Positions 16,101 through 24,115 of a stretch of 27,485 nt of DNA are shown piece after piece; the first letter of the stretch is position 1; each line of letters begins with the position of its first letter. The DNA lies in IMG/VR virus record IMGVR_UViG_3300045135_002577, positions 1 through 27,485 of that record, one strand, 5' to 3'. The notes below the pieces were generated by a model. That model was not told the origin of the DNA, made no database searches, and worked only from the letters and a program-made list of their open reading frames with translations. Source of the DNA: a virus. The translations under genes were made by a program, and so were the position numbers.

Positions 16101-19100
16101 CTTCTATTAAATTAAAAGTGCCAGTTAAAGTGTTTTCGATATCTACCGTATCTGATGTTTTATCAAAAGTTACTATATTAGCTGATACTTCTACCGTATC
16201 ATCTGCAAAAGCAATGAAATTTCTTAAGCTATTTTTAGAGGCTTTTTCTTTTAAGGGAATTGTGACAAAGTCGTCACCTTTTAAGCCTCCAAAAACACCT
16301 GGATCGTTCACATCTAAAATGTGTTTAAAAATATTTTCATCAAAAGCTACATTCAATCCTTCAAGAGTTAATCGTACATTAGATGTTCCATCACCATTAT
16401 CAACTTGTGCAAATCCGTTACATAAAAGTCTGATCTCACCTAAAAAACTAGAAAAACCAGCTTTTCCAGTAAGAGTTCCAAAACCTTCAGTATCTGCTAT
16501 TGCCGCACCATTGTCTACAGTTAGTGATAGTACACTTTGATGTGAGTTATTAATTAGAGTAGTGGCTACTGGCTGAGATACTAAAAATTCAGTTCTATAA
16601 GTTTGAATATAGCCTAAACGATCTGTGTTATTATCAATCTTTGCATCAAAAACAATAGAACCATCTACCAAACGTCTAACAACTTTTTCAAGATTAAATA
16701 ATGGAACAGGTGGGGCCTGATAAGGACTTTCTATATCAGTATAAGCAGTTGGAGTATAATCAATAAATGAATCTGAATCAACATAAACATTTGATACATA
16801 CTCTTTAGCTATCACATTAACATCGCCATCAGCTTCTCTCTCAAGTTCTGCAACTGTAAAAAGTTTTCCTGCTTTGTTAGTGTAGAAGTCACCAGTATTT
16901 ACCCACTCACCAAAACTCCACAAATCTCCTCTAACAGGCACATTATTAGCCGCAAAACTTGAAACACTATCAATGTTCTTAGTAATGGGATTAAATCTTC
17001 CAATAATTTTCATCTCAACTAAATCAGAGCCTGTTGCAACATTATCGGTTGAATCTAGGGTAAAAGCAGAATTACTGACAATGTATAAATCAGTTCTGTC
17101 GTTTTCAACTTGAATTACTCGTAATGCTAAAGGATTAGTATTAGCAGTAAAAGTAGTTGCTGCGATAGTGGGTTGTGTAAAGTGTTCCAGTATAACATTA
17201 GCATCGCCAGATGTCGAAGCATTAGCTGACACTTTTCCACCGAAACCAAAATTAATTCCAGTTTGATTTTGTGATACAGAAATAACATCTCCAGGAGCTA
17301 AGTTAAGTCCTTCAGAAGAAGTAGTGAATGAAACTACACGTTTTACAAATTTAGAAGCTGCAATATGATATTGAGCAAAACGCAGAGCTTGACTTCTGCG
17401 AGTAACTCCTGCTAAATCTAAGGTCATTACGTTTTCTACAGTAGCTCTTGGTGTTCCATCATTAGCGTCAGCAGAGTCTATACGTATCATCTCACGTTTA
17501 TAATGATTGGTTGGATCAATATAGGATACCTCTACACCTGTAATTAATTCACTCTCTTTGTTACCACTAATTTTAAAAGTTCCAGATTGAATATTAGTCT
17601 CGTTGAAGGTCATTGATGGATATTGTTCAGGTTTATCCACAGCTAGAGAGATTTTTCCAAAAGATTGTATCAACGCACCTCTAAAAGATCCACAAATGGA
17701 TTGAATGTGTTCAACAGCTTGACGTTGATCAGCAATAAGCATGTTGGTAGTAAAGCGTCTTTCTTTAATAGCTGTGCCTTCAGGAATACCTACTAGAGTT
17801 TGTTTAACTGAAGTAAATTGACCTCTAGGCTTGTGCCTAAAGGATCCATCAGCTAATCCATCTACGCCTATAAACTGACCTGTTTGTGGATCCACAGCAT
17901 CACAATACTGTGCTACTTGGAAAAACTTATACTTATCAATATTATCCTCTGGTATGCCTAAACCATAAGTTTGATTTGTTAGTAGATCGTAAACGATCCA
18001 TACTGGGTTTTGAGTCCATGAGTATACAAAAGACCCATCCCAAGTGCCTAAATAAATTAGTGGATTGGAATTAGTTTGTGTAACTATGTTATCGTTTACA
18101 GTCACCTCAGAGGTAACAATTTGAGTGCCAGTGGGAGATACTGAGGGAACTTGATTAGTATTAACTTGATCTTCATTAAAGCTTGGATGCGTAGCAAAAC
18201 TAATTTGAACATTTTCATTAGGAGTTCCAAATACATGCATTTTTACAGTATTTCCACTACCTGTGGCAGTTGGTATTCTTATCTGGCTCATGCCTGCTGC
18301 GCCAGTACACTCATAACGAACACTTATGCCAAAATCTGTTGAGCCGTCTGGTGTTGAAAAGATTCGATCTTTTTCGTTAGTAAAACCAGAAGCACTAGCC
18401 TGTGACTGACCGCCATTAAAAATACGCACAACACCGTCAACTCCTTTGATACAAATACCAACTGTGCCTGATATTGAACCCATATCATAGGTAAAGTTAT
18501 AAGTTCTTCCCGCAACTAGGTCAGCTCTTGCAGCGCCAAAGCTCACAGCAGTCTCTGTTGAAGTTTGGGTCGCAGATGTATGAGATCCTGTATCAGTTTT
18601 TTGAAGGCTATACCCATTAGTCGTATATCCAAAGGTACCAGTCTTCGGAAGCTCTAGCTCTCTCCAATCTATTTGTCCGTTTGTTAGGATAGGTTGATTA
18701 TAGTTTGAGGGCACTTTTACTAATAGACCTTTAACAAGAGAGGTAAAATTAGGAACACCTCCTTGATGTTCATTAAAAGCTTTTAACGCATAACCAATTA
18801 AAGCAGTTCTTGGGTAGGCTTGTGGTTCGTTTTTAATCTCAAACCATCCGACAGCTTGAATTTGTGCAGTGTTTCTAGAGCTAGTAGACTCATTAGAAGT
18901 TTTTTCTATGGTAAATTTATAACCATCTGTTGATCTACTAGCTACGGGGATATTAACAGACAGATCAAATTTGTATGGCGTATTGGTTTTGCCTTTAACT
19001 GTCTTTTCAACAGATTTTATCTCAGTAGAACCAGTTGAATCAAACACAGTAATTTTAATTGTTAATGAATTTTGTTTTACATTGCCTTGATTATCTTGAA

Positions 19101-19572
19101 CTTGTAGTGCGTTAATTACAAACAAAAATCTCAACTCGTGCCAGTCATTAGCACTAGTGCTTTGTAACAATACTTGTGTTTTTGGTATGCCGTTTACATT
19201 ACCTTTTTTAAGAGTAACTGGAGAAGCAAATTGTTGAGGAGTGATTGAAGTGTCGCCAAACTTGTTTAAAACAGCTTGAGTTGTTGTGCCAGTAGTAGTT
19301 GAAGTTTGAAAAAATTCTGGATTCTCGACACCAGTGGAAGTGATCAAATCATCAATTGAACTATCAGTAATCTCAATATCTTGAGGTCCATTAGGATTAA
19401 TTCTATAAACTGGTCCTTCGCCAAGTGCATTAAGAAGATACATAATGTCAGTTGAATACAGGGTGTTGGGTTCTTCAGTAGGGTTTCCACCTTGACCGCC
19501 GCCGCCACCAAAACCACCTTTTATGAGAGGTAGTTGTTTACCTTGATATGTTGCATATTGTTTAACTTTCAT
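13102..19572 (-). CDS. Tail tip / host-specificity protein J-like, very large
   Basis: A 2156-residue central tail-tip protein, roughly twice lambda J. After a Gly-rich N-terminal hinge (residues 19-29), the J core is shown by YLLNALGEGPVYRI (about 45-58), RTALIGYALKAFNEHQGG and LVKGLLVKVPSNYNQ (about 253-290), and YLGTWDGSFVYSW with NPVWIVYDLLTNQTYGLGIP (about 505-540). The last pattern is diagnostic. The insert at about 305-500 is beta-rich and may be a carbohydrate-binding-like module. Fibronectin-III-like units follow from about residue 1420. The C-terminus PVISIQPIDTATAQTAIV resembles the end of J-type central fibres. The gene begins one base inside the gpI-like gene. It should determine receptor recognition and close the tail tube. 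Confidence 0.9.
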   Translation of the reverse strand: MKVKQYATYQGKQLPLIKGGFGGGGGQGGNPTEEPNTLYSTDIMYLLNALGEGPVYRINPNGPQDIEITDSSIDDLITSTGVENPEFFQTSTTTGTTTQAVLNKFGDTSITPQQFASPVTLKKGNVNGIPKTQVLLQSTSANDWHELRFLFVINALQVQDNQGNVKQNSLTIKITVFDSTGSTEIKSVEKTVKGKTNTPYKFDLSVNIPVASRSTDGYKFTIEKTSNESTSSRNTAQIQAVGWFEIKNEPQAYPRTALIGYALKAFNEHQGGVPNFTSLVKGLLVKVPSNYNQPILTNGQIDWRELELPKTGTFGYTTNGYSLQKTDTGSHTSATQTSTETAVSFGAARADLVAGRTYNFTYDMGSISGTVGICIKGVDGVVRIFNGGQSQASASGFTNEKDRIFSTPDGSTDFGISVRYECTGAAGMSQIRIPTATGSGNTVKMHVFGTPNENVQISFATHPSFNEDQVNTNQVPSVSPTGTQIVTSEVTVNDNIVTQTNSNPLIYLGTWDGSFVYSWTQNPVWIVYDLLTNQTYGLGIPEDNIDKYKFFQVAQYCDAVDPQTGQFIGVDGLADGSFRHKPRGQFTSVKQTLVGIPEGTAIKERRFTTNMLIADQRQAVEHIQSICGSFRGALIQSFGKISLAVDKPEQYPSMTFNETNIQSGTFKISGNKESELITGVEVSYIDPTNHYKREMIRIDSADANDGTPRATVENVMTLDLAGVTRRSQALRFAQYHIAASKFVKRVVSFTTSSEGLNLAPGDVISVSQNQTGINFGFGGKVSANASTSGDANVILEHFTQPTIAATTFTANTNPLALRVIQVENDRTDLYIVSNSAFTLDSTDNVATGSDLVEMKIIGRFNPITKNIDSVSSFAANNVPVRGDLWSFGEWVNTGDFYTNKAGKLFTVAELEREADGDVNVIAKEYVSNVYVDSDSFIDYTPTAYTDIESPYQAPPVPLFNLEKVVRRLVDGSIVFDAKIDNNTDRLGYIQTYRTEFLVSQPVATTLINNSHQSVLSLTVDNGAAIADTEGFGTLTGKAGFSSFLGEIRLLCNGFAQVDNGDGTSNVRLTLEGLNVAFDENIFKHILDVNDPGVFGGLKGDDFVTIPLKEKASKNSLRNFIAFADDTVEVSANIVTFDKTSDTVDIENTLTGTFNLIEVLPEAPFFVKINQLLDARFFSNSSFYVSGTEKTFTVSNTFGGAFVESQGATTIEHIQLPVRPRDKSFIRFFVDGQEKSSGQFTFNKNSTVKSNLEYTVGSSDSEYRVEIDHYTVPAFEVGDNVQTFAGNVFTIQNTSFDPADASYNAALTTNSIFRVNFVDRPTSNLFGSTLVNISENPEGTINNVSANTCTLDYDESVYPGRFNLANSGIYELQVNSEYEKVFVDNDLLITNLPEGTTSVKARNVNSFRRASAFAEKSIKIEKPPIQKVTGLSLSESLYREQTGGVAIRVTCEFDHITGQEVTDYEISYKLTQIEDIGSNDGGAGLTSFNTVKVPSTGVEDDGKIRVTVYGINRGLRQGGIPNDIIFRVTALNKDVRGVTSTITKQIVGKTAKPENIFNFTGGQQTDQITFFWEYVRNGDGDLFDLDLQEVNIRRLAGTHAATLANFIAASAFASVAAGVNRKSVPIDQFGTFTYLAKTRDTSGNESEDVVAITITSSRPQRSTVVAAYNEDSPTTDFTIITNTNSHETNYPSFANSNVGGVANTTVHSFDPSTIDNANGTSSGFSVLADADDLLADGSATYITQIRDFGSTVTGQVQLDIIGSQQIQTTYNDEFSTIYSSTTDASTSGRTTDAAVGGLGRNLGSGNTLSLDFRFDANNKTLMSGSTAGNVYALKLTGNYTGNVIPITAVTKASPGVVTTSLAEHGIATTARVIIHDVEGMTQLNNREIFAKRATATTLELYTDSGATTALDTSGFGTFTSGGVLDQGDYANSNVIAFIAGTVDTDTVVLGNTFFANGASTGGNTYANLSAAGTSYSLVDLKQYADATNITFEGDVGALTQQTFIRTTTQPNSIVYFSDGTVNTAAFGSSGVNDEFVPYEAGTKIFRQFQIKFVVNNTEEDQYDFTLDQFRYTVEKEQTIFSNTLTYNNTTMTVDYANSAFLARPVISIQPIDTATAQTAIVTQGSNTQVSFRLFDIENDVATPTNQSIQVQITATGV

Positions 19573-20309
19573 TAGAACTGATCAACTACCCTTATTAAAT
19601 CATTTTTACCGTGTTCGACAGCATCAATATGCCCACTTACTAAGTGTCCAGCTGTTCTGTGCATACCGTAAATTAGTGGTATCGGTGTCCCACTTGATAT
19701 GGTGCTTTGTAAAGATCCAAACATATCATTTGCGCGAACCGCTTGATCTGTCGATTTTATGGACTCTGGAGACTGAGTGAAGAGTGATGTTACAAGTGCG
19801 AGTCCTGCGTTGACTGCAAGAGTGCTAGCTGTAATACCGGTTCCAAATATACCACCTGTTGCAGCCGCTGTGCTAGTAGCACCAGCCCCAATAGCGCCTC
19901 CCATAGCACCTGGACTCATTCCTAATGCAGCACCGCCACCACCACTAAAAGCAGCTGCAATCTGAGGACCAACAACAAAAGCCGCTGTTGCTATAGCTGC
20001 GATCTTCAAAAGGTTAGAGGTCTTTTTACCGCCACCACCGCATATAGCTGGTACAACATAAAACTCATCATCCTTCTTAATTCTTTTAATAATAAAATCA
20101 TTATTAGTTAAGGGAACAAGTTTCTTGTCAAGTATGAAATAACCCTCATCAATCTCACCTAAATAACTCTTTTGTGCATACGCTGCAAAACGTGGGTGCA
20201 TGGCTCCAAGATAACGAGGTATGTCGCTATAGTGCGTTAAGTCTGCAACCAGCTTTTTTTCAGAAAAAAGGTGAGAAAGCGATGAATGAATTTTAATCTT
20301 GCTTAACAA
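19572..20309 (-). CDS. Tail assembly protein I-like
   Basis: A lambda gpI-type tail assembly protein of about 245 residues. VADLTHYSDIPRYLGAMHPRF is the N-terminal beta-grasp-like domain, YVVPAICGGGGKK is the junction, and a hydrophobic Ala/Gly-rich segment follows (KIAAIATAAFVVGPQIAAAF and LAVNAGLALVTSLF). SGTPIPLIYGMHRTAGHLVS near the C-terminus is the family signature. I place the start at TTG 20309, because AGGAG lies seven bases upstream. The longer frame from 20333 adds eight residues that do not align. It overlaps the JAB gene by 17 bases and abuts J, giving the lambda K-I-J order. Confidence 0.85.
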   Translation of the reverse strand: MLSKIKIHSSLSHLFSEKKLVADLTHYSDIPRYLGAMHPRFAAYAQKSYLGEIDEGYFILDKKLVPLTNNDFIIKRIKKDDEFYVVPAICGGGGKKTSNLLKIAAIATAAFVVGPQIAAAFSGGGGAALGMSPGAMGGAIGAGATSTAAATGGIFGTGITASTLAVNAGLALVTSLFTQSPESIKSTDQAVRANDMFGSLQSTISSGTPIPLIYGMHRTAGHLVSGHIDAVEHGKNDLIRVVDQF

Positions 20310-20670
20310 GATGTTTCTCCTCAAAAGCATCAAAAATCAATGCATCTAAATTATTATCGTACCAGTATATCTTAAAATTGTTGTTGAACCCAACTAAAAA
20401 TTTATACTGTTGAAACGCTGCACTCTCTTTATCTTCTTTGCTTGGAATTGGGTTTTCATCTCCAGGATGAGAATGAAAAAATCCCCAAATGTTATCATCA
20501 TGTTCAACTAAAGCAGCGGGATCTAGTATAAAAGTGTCTTTAGGAGAGTCACTAATATTTTTGCAAGGGATGTATCTATAATCTTTTGTTATCAATCCTA
20601 CAGCTTCACGAGGATAATCCTTCAAAGCATGATTGTTCATAGCATCAGTTAATTGTTTAAATTTTTCCAT
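20293..20670 (-). CDS. JAB/JAMM (Mov34-type) metallopeptidase, tail-associated
   Basis: A 125-residue stand-alone JAMM-fold protein corresponding to the N-terminal domain of lambda gpK. The metal set is complete: Glu22 in YPREAVG, His66 and His68 in GFFHSHPGD, and Ser77 and Asp80 in PSKED. Such domains in tails are thought to take part in processing or peptidoglycan-linked steps of tip assembly or entry. In lambda the JAB and NlpC/P60 domains are fused, whereas here they are separate genes with JAB second. It overlaps the upstream peptidase by 22 bases and gpI by 17. Confidence 0.88.
   Translation of the reverse strand: MEKFKQLTDAMNNHALKDYPREAVGLITKDYRYIPCKNISDSPKDTFILDPAALVEHDDNIWGFFHSHPGDENPIPSKEDKESAAFQQYKFLVGFNNNFKIYWYDNNLDALIFDAFEEKHLVKQD
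20317..20321 (-). promoter_or_regulatory. Ribosome binding site deciding a TTG start of the gpI-like gene
   Basis: AGGAG on the minus strand lies seven bases before TTG 20309-20307. It is inside the longer open frame, so the earlier ATG at 20330 is unlikely to be the start. This is the second TTG start in the window with a near-perfect site. Confidence 0.6.
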
Positions 20671-21077
20671 CTTACTTTCTTTACTGTATATTGCTGATAG
20701 TATCTGTGATATTTGTAAATTGCACTGTCTCTATTCTCAAGCATTTGAATAATGTTGTTTTTTCCAACATACATTGCAATATGATTTACTACATTAGTCG
20801 CACCTATAGACATTAAAATTAAATCAAAAGTTTTCAAGTCTTCTACCTCTTCCCAGTCGCCATTCTCAGATGCTTCCAAAAAAGCTTGTCTGTGTGTTTT
20901 TTGAAACCATGCGTCATCAACAATATTCATATAGTCACTTGAAAGGTAAGGTATTTCAATATTTAATTCTTGCTTGTAAATGTGACGTAATAAGTTAAAA
21001 CAATCCATACCAGTGTTTGGATCACTTCCGAATAGTTTATATGGGATATTTACATATTTTTCATACCAAAGAATCAT
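20649..21077 (-). CDS. NlpC/P60-family cysteine peptidase (gpK C-terminal-like), second of two
   Basis: A 142-residue NlpC/P60-type peptidase, expected to cut peptidoglycan stem peptides during DNA entry. Cys26 in TGMDCFNLL is the nucleophile, Asp85 in FDLILM marks the strand before the active site, and His99 in VVNHIAMYVG is the catalytic His. NNIIQMLENRDSAIYK completes the fold. It is the size of the NlpC/P60 half of lambda K. It follows a shorter homologue-like gene with which it overlaps by 17 bases, and precedes the JAB gene. Confidence 0.85.
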   Translation of the reverse strand: MILWYEKYVNIPYKLFGSDPNTGMDCFNLLRHIYKQELNIEIPYLSSDYMNIVDDAWFQKTHRQAFLEASENGDWEEVEDLKTFDLILMSIGATNVVNHIAMYVGKNNIIQMLENRDSAIYKYHRYYQQYTVKKVRWKNLNN

Positions 21078-21444
21078 GTCGGTATAAGGTGTGTATTCGC
21101 TTTACCCAATAATCAGATAAAGTTTCTACACAAGAGACTCCCCCCTCCTCTATGTGAAGTATTTTTAAAGGTGCTAAATATATTGCAAAATGCATGATAT
21201 AATTTTTATGCTTAAAGGCTATTACATCATAATTTTGAGCCTCTGTCAATTTAACTTTTACAGCACACTTAGAAGCCCAATCGTCTACGTTATCTGTAGA
21301 AAAATACTTCATCCATTTACGAGATTGAGGATAAGAAGGTAATTCAAAAAGCAAGTTTAATTCGTTCTGATAAAAAGATTTTATTAATTGAATACAGTCA
21401 CATTTACCATATTCATGTCGCTGTCCTAAATATTTCTGTACCAT
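21061..21444 (-). CDS. NlpC/P60-like cysteine peptidase, first of two
   Basis: A 127-residue protein with the same layout as the next gene. Cys17 in YGKCDCIQLI is the nucleophile candidate, Asp73 lies in YDVIAF, and His85 in MHFAIYL, followed by KILHIEEGG. Spacings (56 and 12 residues) are close to those of the neighbour (59 and 14), which suggests a diverged duplication or a second papain-like fold domain. It has an additional Cys15 just before the nucleophile. The ATG lies 19 bases inside the radical SAM gene. Whether it is active on peptidoglycan or a structural hub is open. Confidence 0.7.
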   Translation of the reverse strand: MVQKYLGQRHEYGKCDCIQLIKSFYQNELNLLFELPSYPQSRKWMKYFSTDNVDDWASKCAVKVKLTEAQNYDVIAFKHKNYIMHFAIYLAPLKILHIEEGGVSCVETLSDYWVKRIHTLYRHDSLV

Positions 21445-22607
21445 TTTGCAAACTCTGGGTATATAGACTCAAAAGATTCATTCCTATAAAGATCAAGCTT
21501 TAAATTATATTCTTTAAATTTTTTGTCTAAAGAAATGTCGTCATTTAATTTCATGTGTTTAAGCGAATCAAGAATGATATTTATCTCATAGCTATTTAAA
21601 GTATTTCTATTATTCTTTAAAAAAGTGTTATATTGTGACAAAATATATTTTTTTGTTTCGCTATTTAATATACTTGCAGATAGATGCGAGGGATGAACTA
21701 AATTGGTAATATTAAAAGTTTTATTTAAGCTTTTAATCCAACTTATCAGCTCGTGGTTCGATGATATAGAATAAACACTATTAACTATTGAAAAGGTTGA
21801 GATATAAGGTAAAAATCTTACCACGTTCGATTCGAACAAATCCCAATCTAATCCTTTTCTTCCGTATTCAGCTTTTTCTCTATATCCCTCTATACTAGGC
21901 CAAAGCTCTACTTTTGTAAATTTTTCCCATAAATCTTCAATTTTGTATTTTTTAAATTTTCCATCATAAGAAAGATTTGTATTGTAGGACAGCTCAATAT
22001 CTGTGCAATCGTTATCAACTAAAAATTCTAATAGTTTGTAATGACCTTCTTGAACAAATGGCTCTCCTCCAGCAAAATATATTACTCGAATATATTTTTT
22101 GATGCTTTCTATATCCTCCCAGAAATCATTATTGTCAGTCCAATAATCAAAATGATTTGGTTCAGTTTCTTTCATCATTCCATGAAATTTTGCTTCTTTA
22201 GACCAACTAGAAGAAGCAAATGAACCACACATTCTACATTTAAAATTACATAGATTACCAAATCTAAAATCAAGATATATTGGGGGTGAGTTAATGTGTC
22301 CGTCACTTAGTGTTTTATCGTATAAAAAAGAATACTCAGAAAATCTAATATTCATTCTCTCTCGATGACTCTCAATACCATTTTTCTCCCAATCATAACA
22401 AATATTACAAGCAGAAACCTGTTCGTTGTTAAGCATAGCTAATCTAGTTGATTTCATAAAAGGATGATTAAAAGCTTCGTTAGGACGTGTACCTTTACCA
22501 AAAGAGTTATTTTCATTCTGATATATCGAAAAACAGCATAAGCCATAAGACCCTGCTAAGTCTCCATACTGATGAATCCAAGGAAGTATACAACGATTTG
22601 ATGTCAT
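21426..22607 (-). CDS. Twitch-type radical SAM protein inside the tail-tip operon
   Basis: A 393-residue radical SAM protein. The catalytic cluster motif is FGNLCNFKCRMCGSFASSS with Cys120, Cys124 and Cys127 (CX3CX2C); VIYFAGGEPF (about residues 171-180) is the GGE strand. Ahead of the radical SAM core an N-terminal cysteine domain reads CILPWIH (Cys6), YGLCCFS (Cys24, Cys25), then SACNICYDWEKNG (about 66-78), the layout of twitch-domain radical SAM proteins with the auxiliary cluster at the N-terminus. ATG overlaps the stop of the L-like gene as ATGA. It stands where lambda has nothing between L and K. The target is unknown; a tail protein is an attractive guess. Codons are visibly more AT-rich than those of J or the fibres. 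Confidence 0.87.
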   Translation of the reverse strand: MTSNRCILPWIHQYGDLAGSYGLCCFSIYQNENNSFGKGTRPNEAFNHPFMKSTRLAMLNNEQVSACNICYDWEKNGIESHRERMNIRFSEYSFLYDKTLSDGHINSPPIYLDFRFGNLCNFKCRMCGSFASSSWSKEAKFHGMMKETEPNHFDYWTDNNDFWEDIESIKKYIRVIYFAGGEPFVQEGHYKLLEFLVDNDCTDIELSYNTNLSYDGKFKKYKIEDLWEKFTKVELWPSIEGYREKAEYGRKGLDWDLFESNVVRFLPYISTFSIVNSVYSISSNHELISWIKSLNKTFNITNLVHPSHLSASILNSETKKYILSQYNTFLKNNRNTLNSYEINIILDSLKHMKLNDDISLDKKFKEYNLKLDLYRNESFESIYPEFAKWYRNI

Positions 22608-24115
22608 TGTCTAGGAATCGTTCTACCAGTTGAAGGAAAACCGCCAAAATGAATTTGGTTGTTTCTAATAGTACAAGAAAGAATAGATTTACCGCAAACA
22701 TCACCAGCAGCTGATGAAGCTATTTGATTATTTGCAGCAATGGGGTTGGTGTTAGCAGATAGAGAAGTACCTGGAATAGTGCCTCCTGCAGGACCAGGAT
22801 ACTGACACTCTGGTCCTTTATATGTCCACTGACAGGTATTTTTATAAAACTTACGTTTAGGAGCAACAAGTTTGAAATATTGTAACCACGAGATTAAACT
22901 GAAGGTAGCAACGTGTTCATTTAGACCCTCAAGTTGATCTATTTTAAAAGTATCCTCAATATAAGAGGACTCATCAGCATCTTGATTTACTATATAGATT
23001 GGATCACCTATAGCCGTAGATGCATCTACAGTCCTGTTTAAGAATAAATGATCGGGAGCAACAATTTTTTCAATAGTTGCCTCTCTAGTGCCAGAGCTAG
23101 ACCTGACATTATCACCAACTCGATATGGTAAGGAATTCAAAACTTGAATAACATTAGCTGAAACAGTTTTGACTGTGCTATATTCAGGCCAAAAGTCTAA
23201 AAAATTTGCAAAAGTCGTTTTAATATTAACAACACCGCCTAACAGGTCTCTTGAGTCTAGCTTTTGCTCAACCCATGTATCACCCGCATTTATTGTTTCT
23301 TGATATGACCAAGAAGAATTATTACTTCCATAAACTGAATCAACAACTGTTTGATTAAAATGAACGTTACCGGGAACGGTGCGAGGATCTAAAAACTCTA
23401 CTGTTTCTCCGTTAACAGTGCCTGTGCTAGAATTTGATGAGTTATAACCTACAATAAAAGGGTCTTCAACCATTCTTGAAATTATATTATCAACATTAAA
23501 AATTGTTACGTTTATATCTTCTATAGTGCCTTCTGAACCTTGAGTAATGGTATCAACATTAACAGGAAATGGGATGTATGACTCACCACCGTGCAAAACA
23601 TTATAAGAAATATCAGAAGTTAAGTCTCCCACTATCTCTGCAAACTTAATTGGAAAATCGTTAGGCCAGGCTCTCCCTTCGCCCTCTCCTGTTGGATTAC
23701 CTGCTTTGTTAGTCGGATACCACTCTCCTGGATAATAAATTTTGTATAAGCGCACTATTGGGTTTTGAGTAAAAGCATTTTTTTCAGCAATAAAAGGACT
23801 AGGAGATATAGCTGTAGCATTTGAATTAGCGGTGGTAACTTCTTGAACTACGACATTACTTTTAAATGGAGTTGTTGTTAATAATCCGTCACCACCAGCT
23901 GACACACTTGAAACGGTCGAATTAGATATTATTGCTTCTGAAGATGAAAACTCCTGTTGTAAGTTGCTAAGTTTAATTTTTAGCTCATTAGTAGTAGAGT
24001 TGACATTTGCGATTAAACCACGAGTTTCAGTTAGATGACCGATGACAGAGTTTTGATTTCTATAAGCTGATGCGTCACCAACCGTAATAATCACATCATA
24101 GGCGCGCGCGCTCAT
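22604..24115 (-). CDS. Minor tail protein L-like, Fe-S tail-tip protein
   Basis: A 503-residue lambda gpL-type protein. The C-terminal cluster region is clear: Cys428 and Cys437 in CQWTYKGPECQYPG and Cys474 and Cys481 in VCGKSILSC, with CX8C and CX6C spacing as in lambda gpL, which is known to carry an iron-sulfur cluster. FGGFPSTGR follows, also as in gpL. The middle contains the gpL-like beta domain (VNVDTITQGSEGTIEDINVT and LLGGVVNIKTTFA). The N-terminal 130 residues are an extension compared with lambda L, including a helix with heptads (about residues 30-65). It overlaps the M-like gene by one base and the radical SAM gene by ATGA. Confidence 0.85.
   Translation of the reverse strand: MSARAYDVIITVGDASAYRNQNSVIGHLTETRGLIANVNSTTNELKIKLSNLQQEFSSSEAIISNSTVSSVSAGGDGLLTTTPFKSNVVVQEVTTANSNATAISPSPFIAEKNAFTQNPIVRLYKIYYPGEWYPTNKAGNPTGEGEGRAWPNDFPIKFAEIVGDLTSDISYNVLHGGESYIPFPVNVDTITQGSEGTIEDINVTIFNVDNIISRMVEDPFIVGYNSSNSSTGTVNGETVEFLDPRTVPGNVHFNQTVVDSVYGSNNSSWSYQETINAGDTWVEQKLDSRDLLGGVVNIKTTFANFLDFWPEYSTVKTVSANVIQVLNSLPYRVGDNVRSSSGTREATIEKIVAPDHLFLNRTVDASTAIGDPIYIVNQDADESSYIEDTFKIDQLEGLNEHVATFSLISWLQYFKLVAPKRKFYKNTCQWTYKGPECQYPGPAGGTIPGTSLSANTNPIAANNQIASSAAGDVCGKSILSCTIRNNQIHFGGFPSTGRTIPRQ

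Noticed and set aside
16118-16540. 140-residue plus-strand reading frame
   Set aside because: It is entirely antisense to the J-like gene and has low-complexity Ser/Lys/Val composition typical of shadows.
20310-20333. Longer start of the gpI-like gene at 20333 or 20330
   Set aside because: The AGGAG site lies inside this segment and points to TTG 20309; the extra residues do not fit the family.
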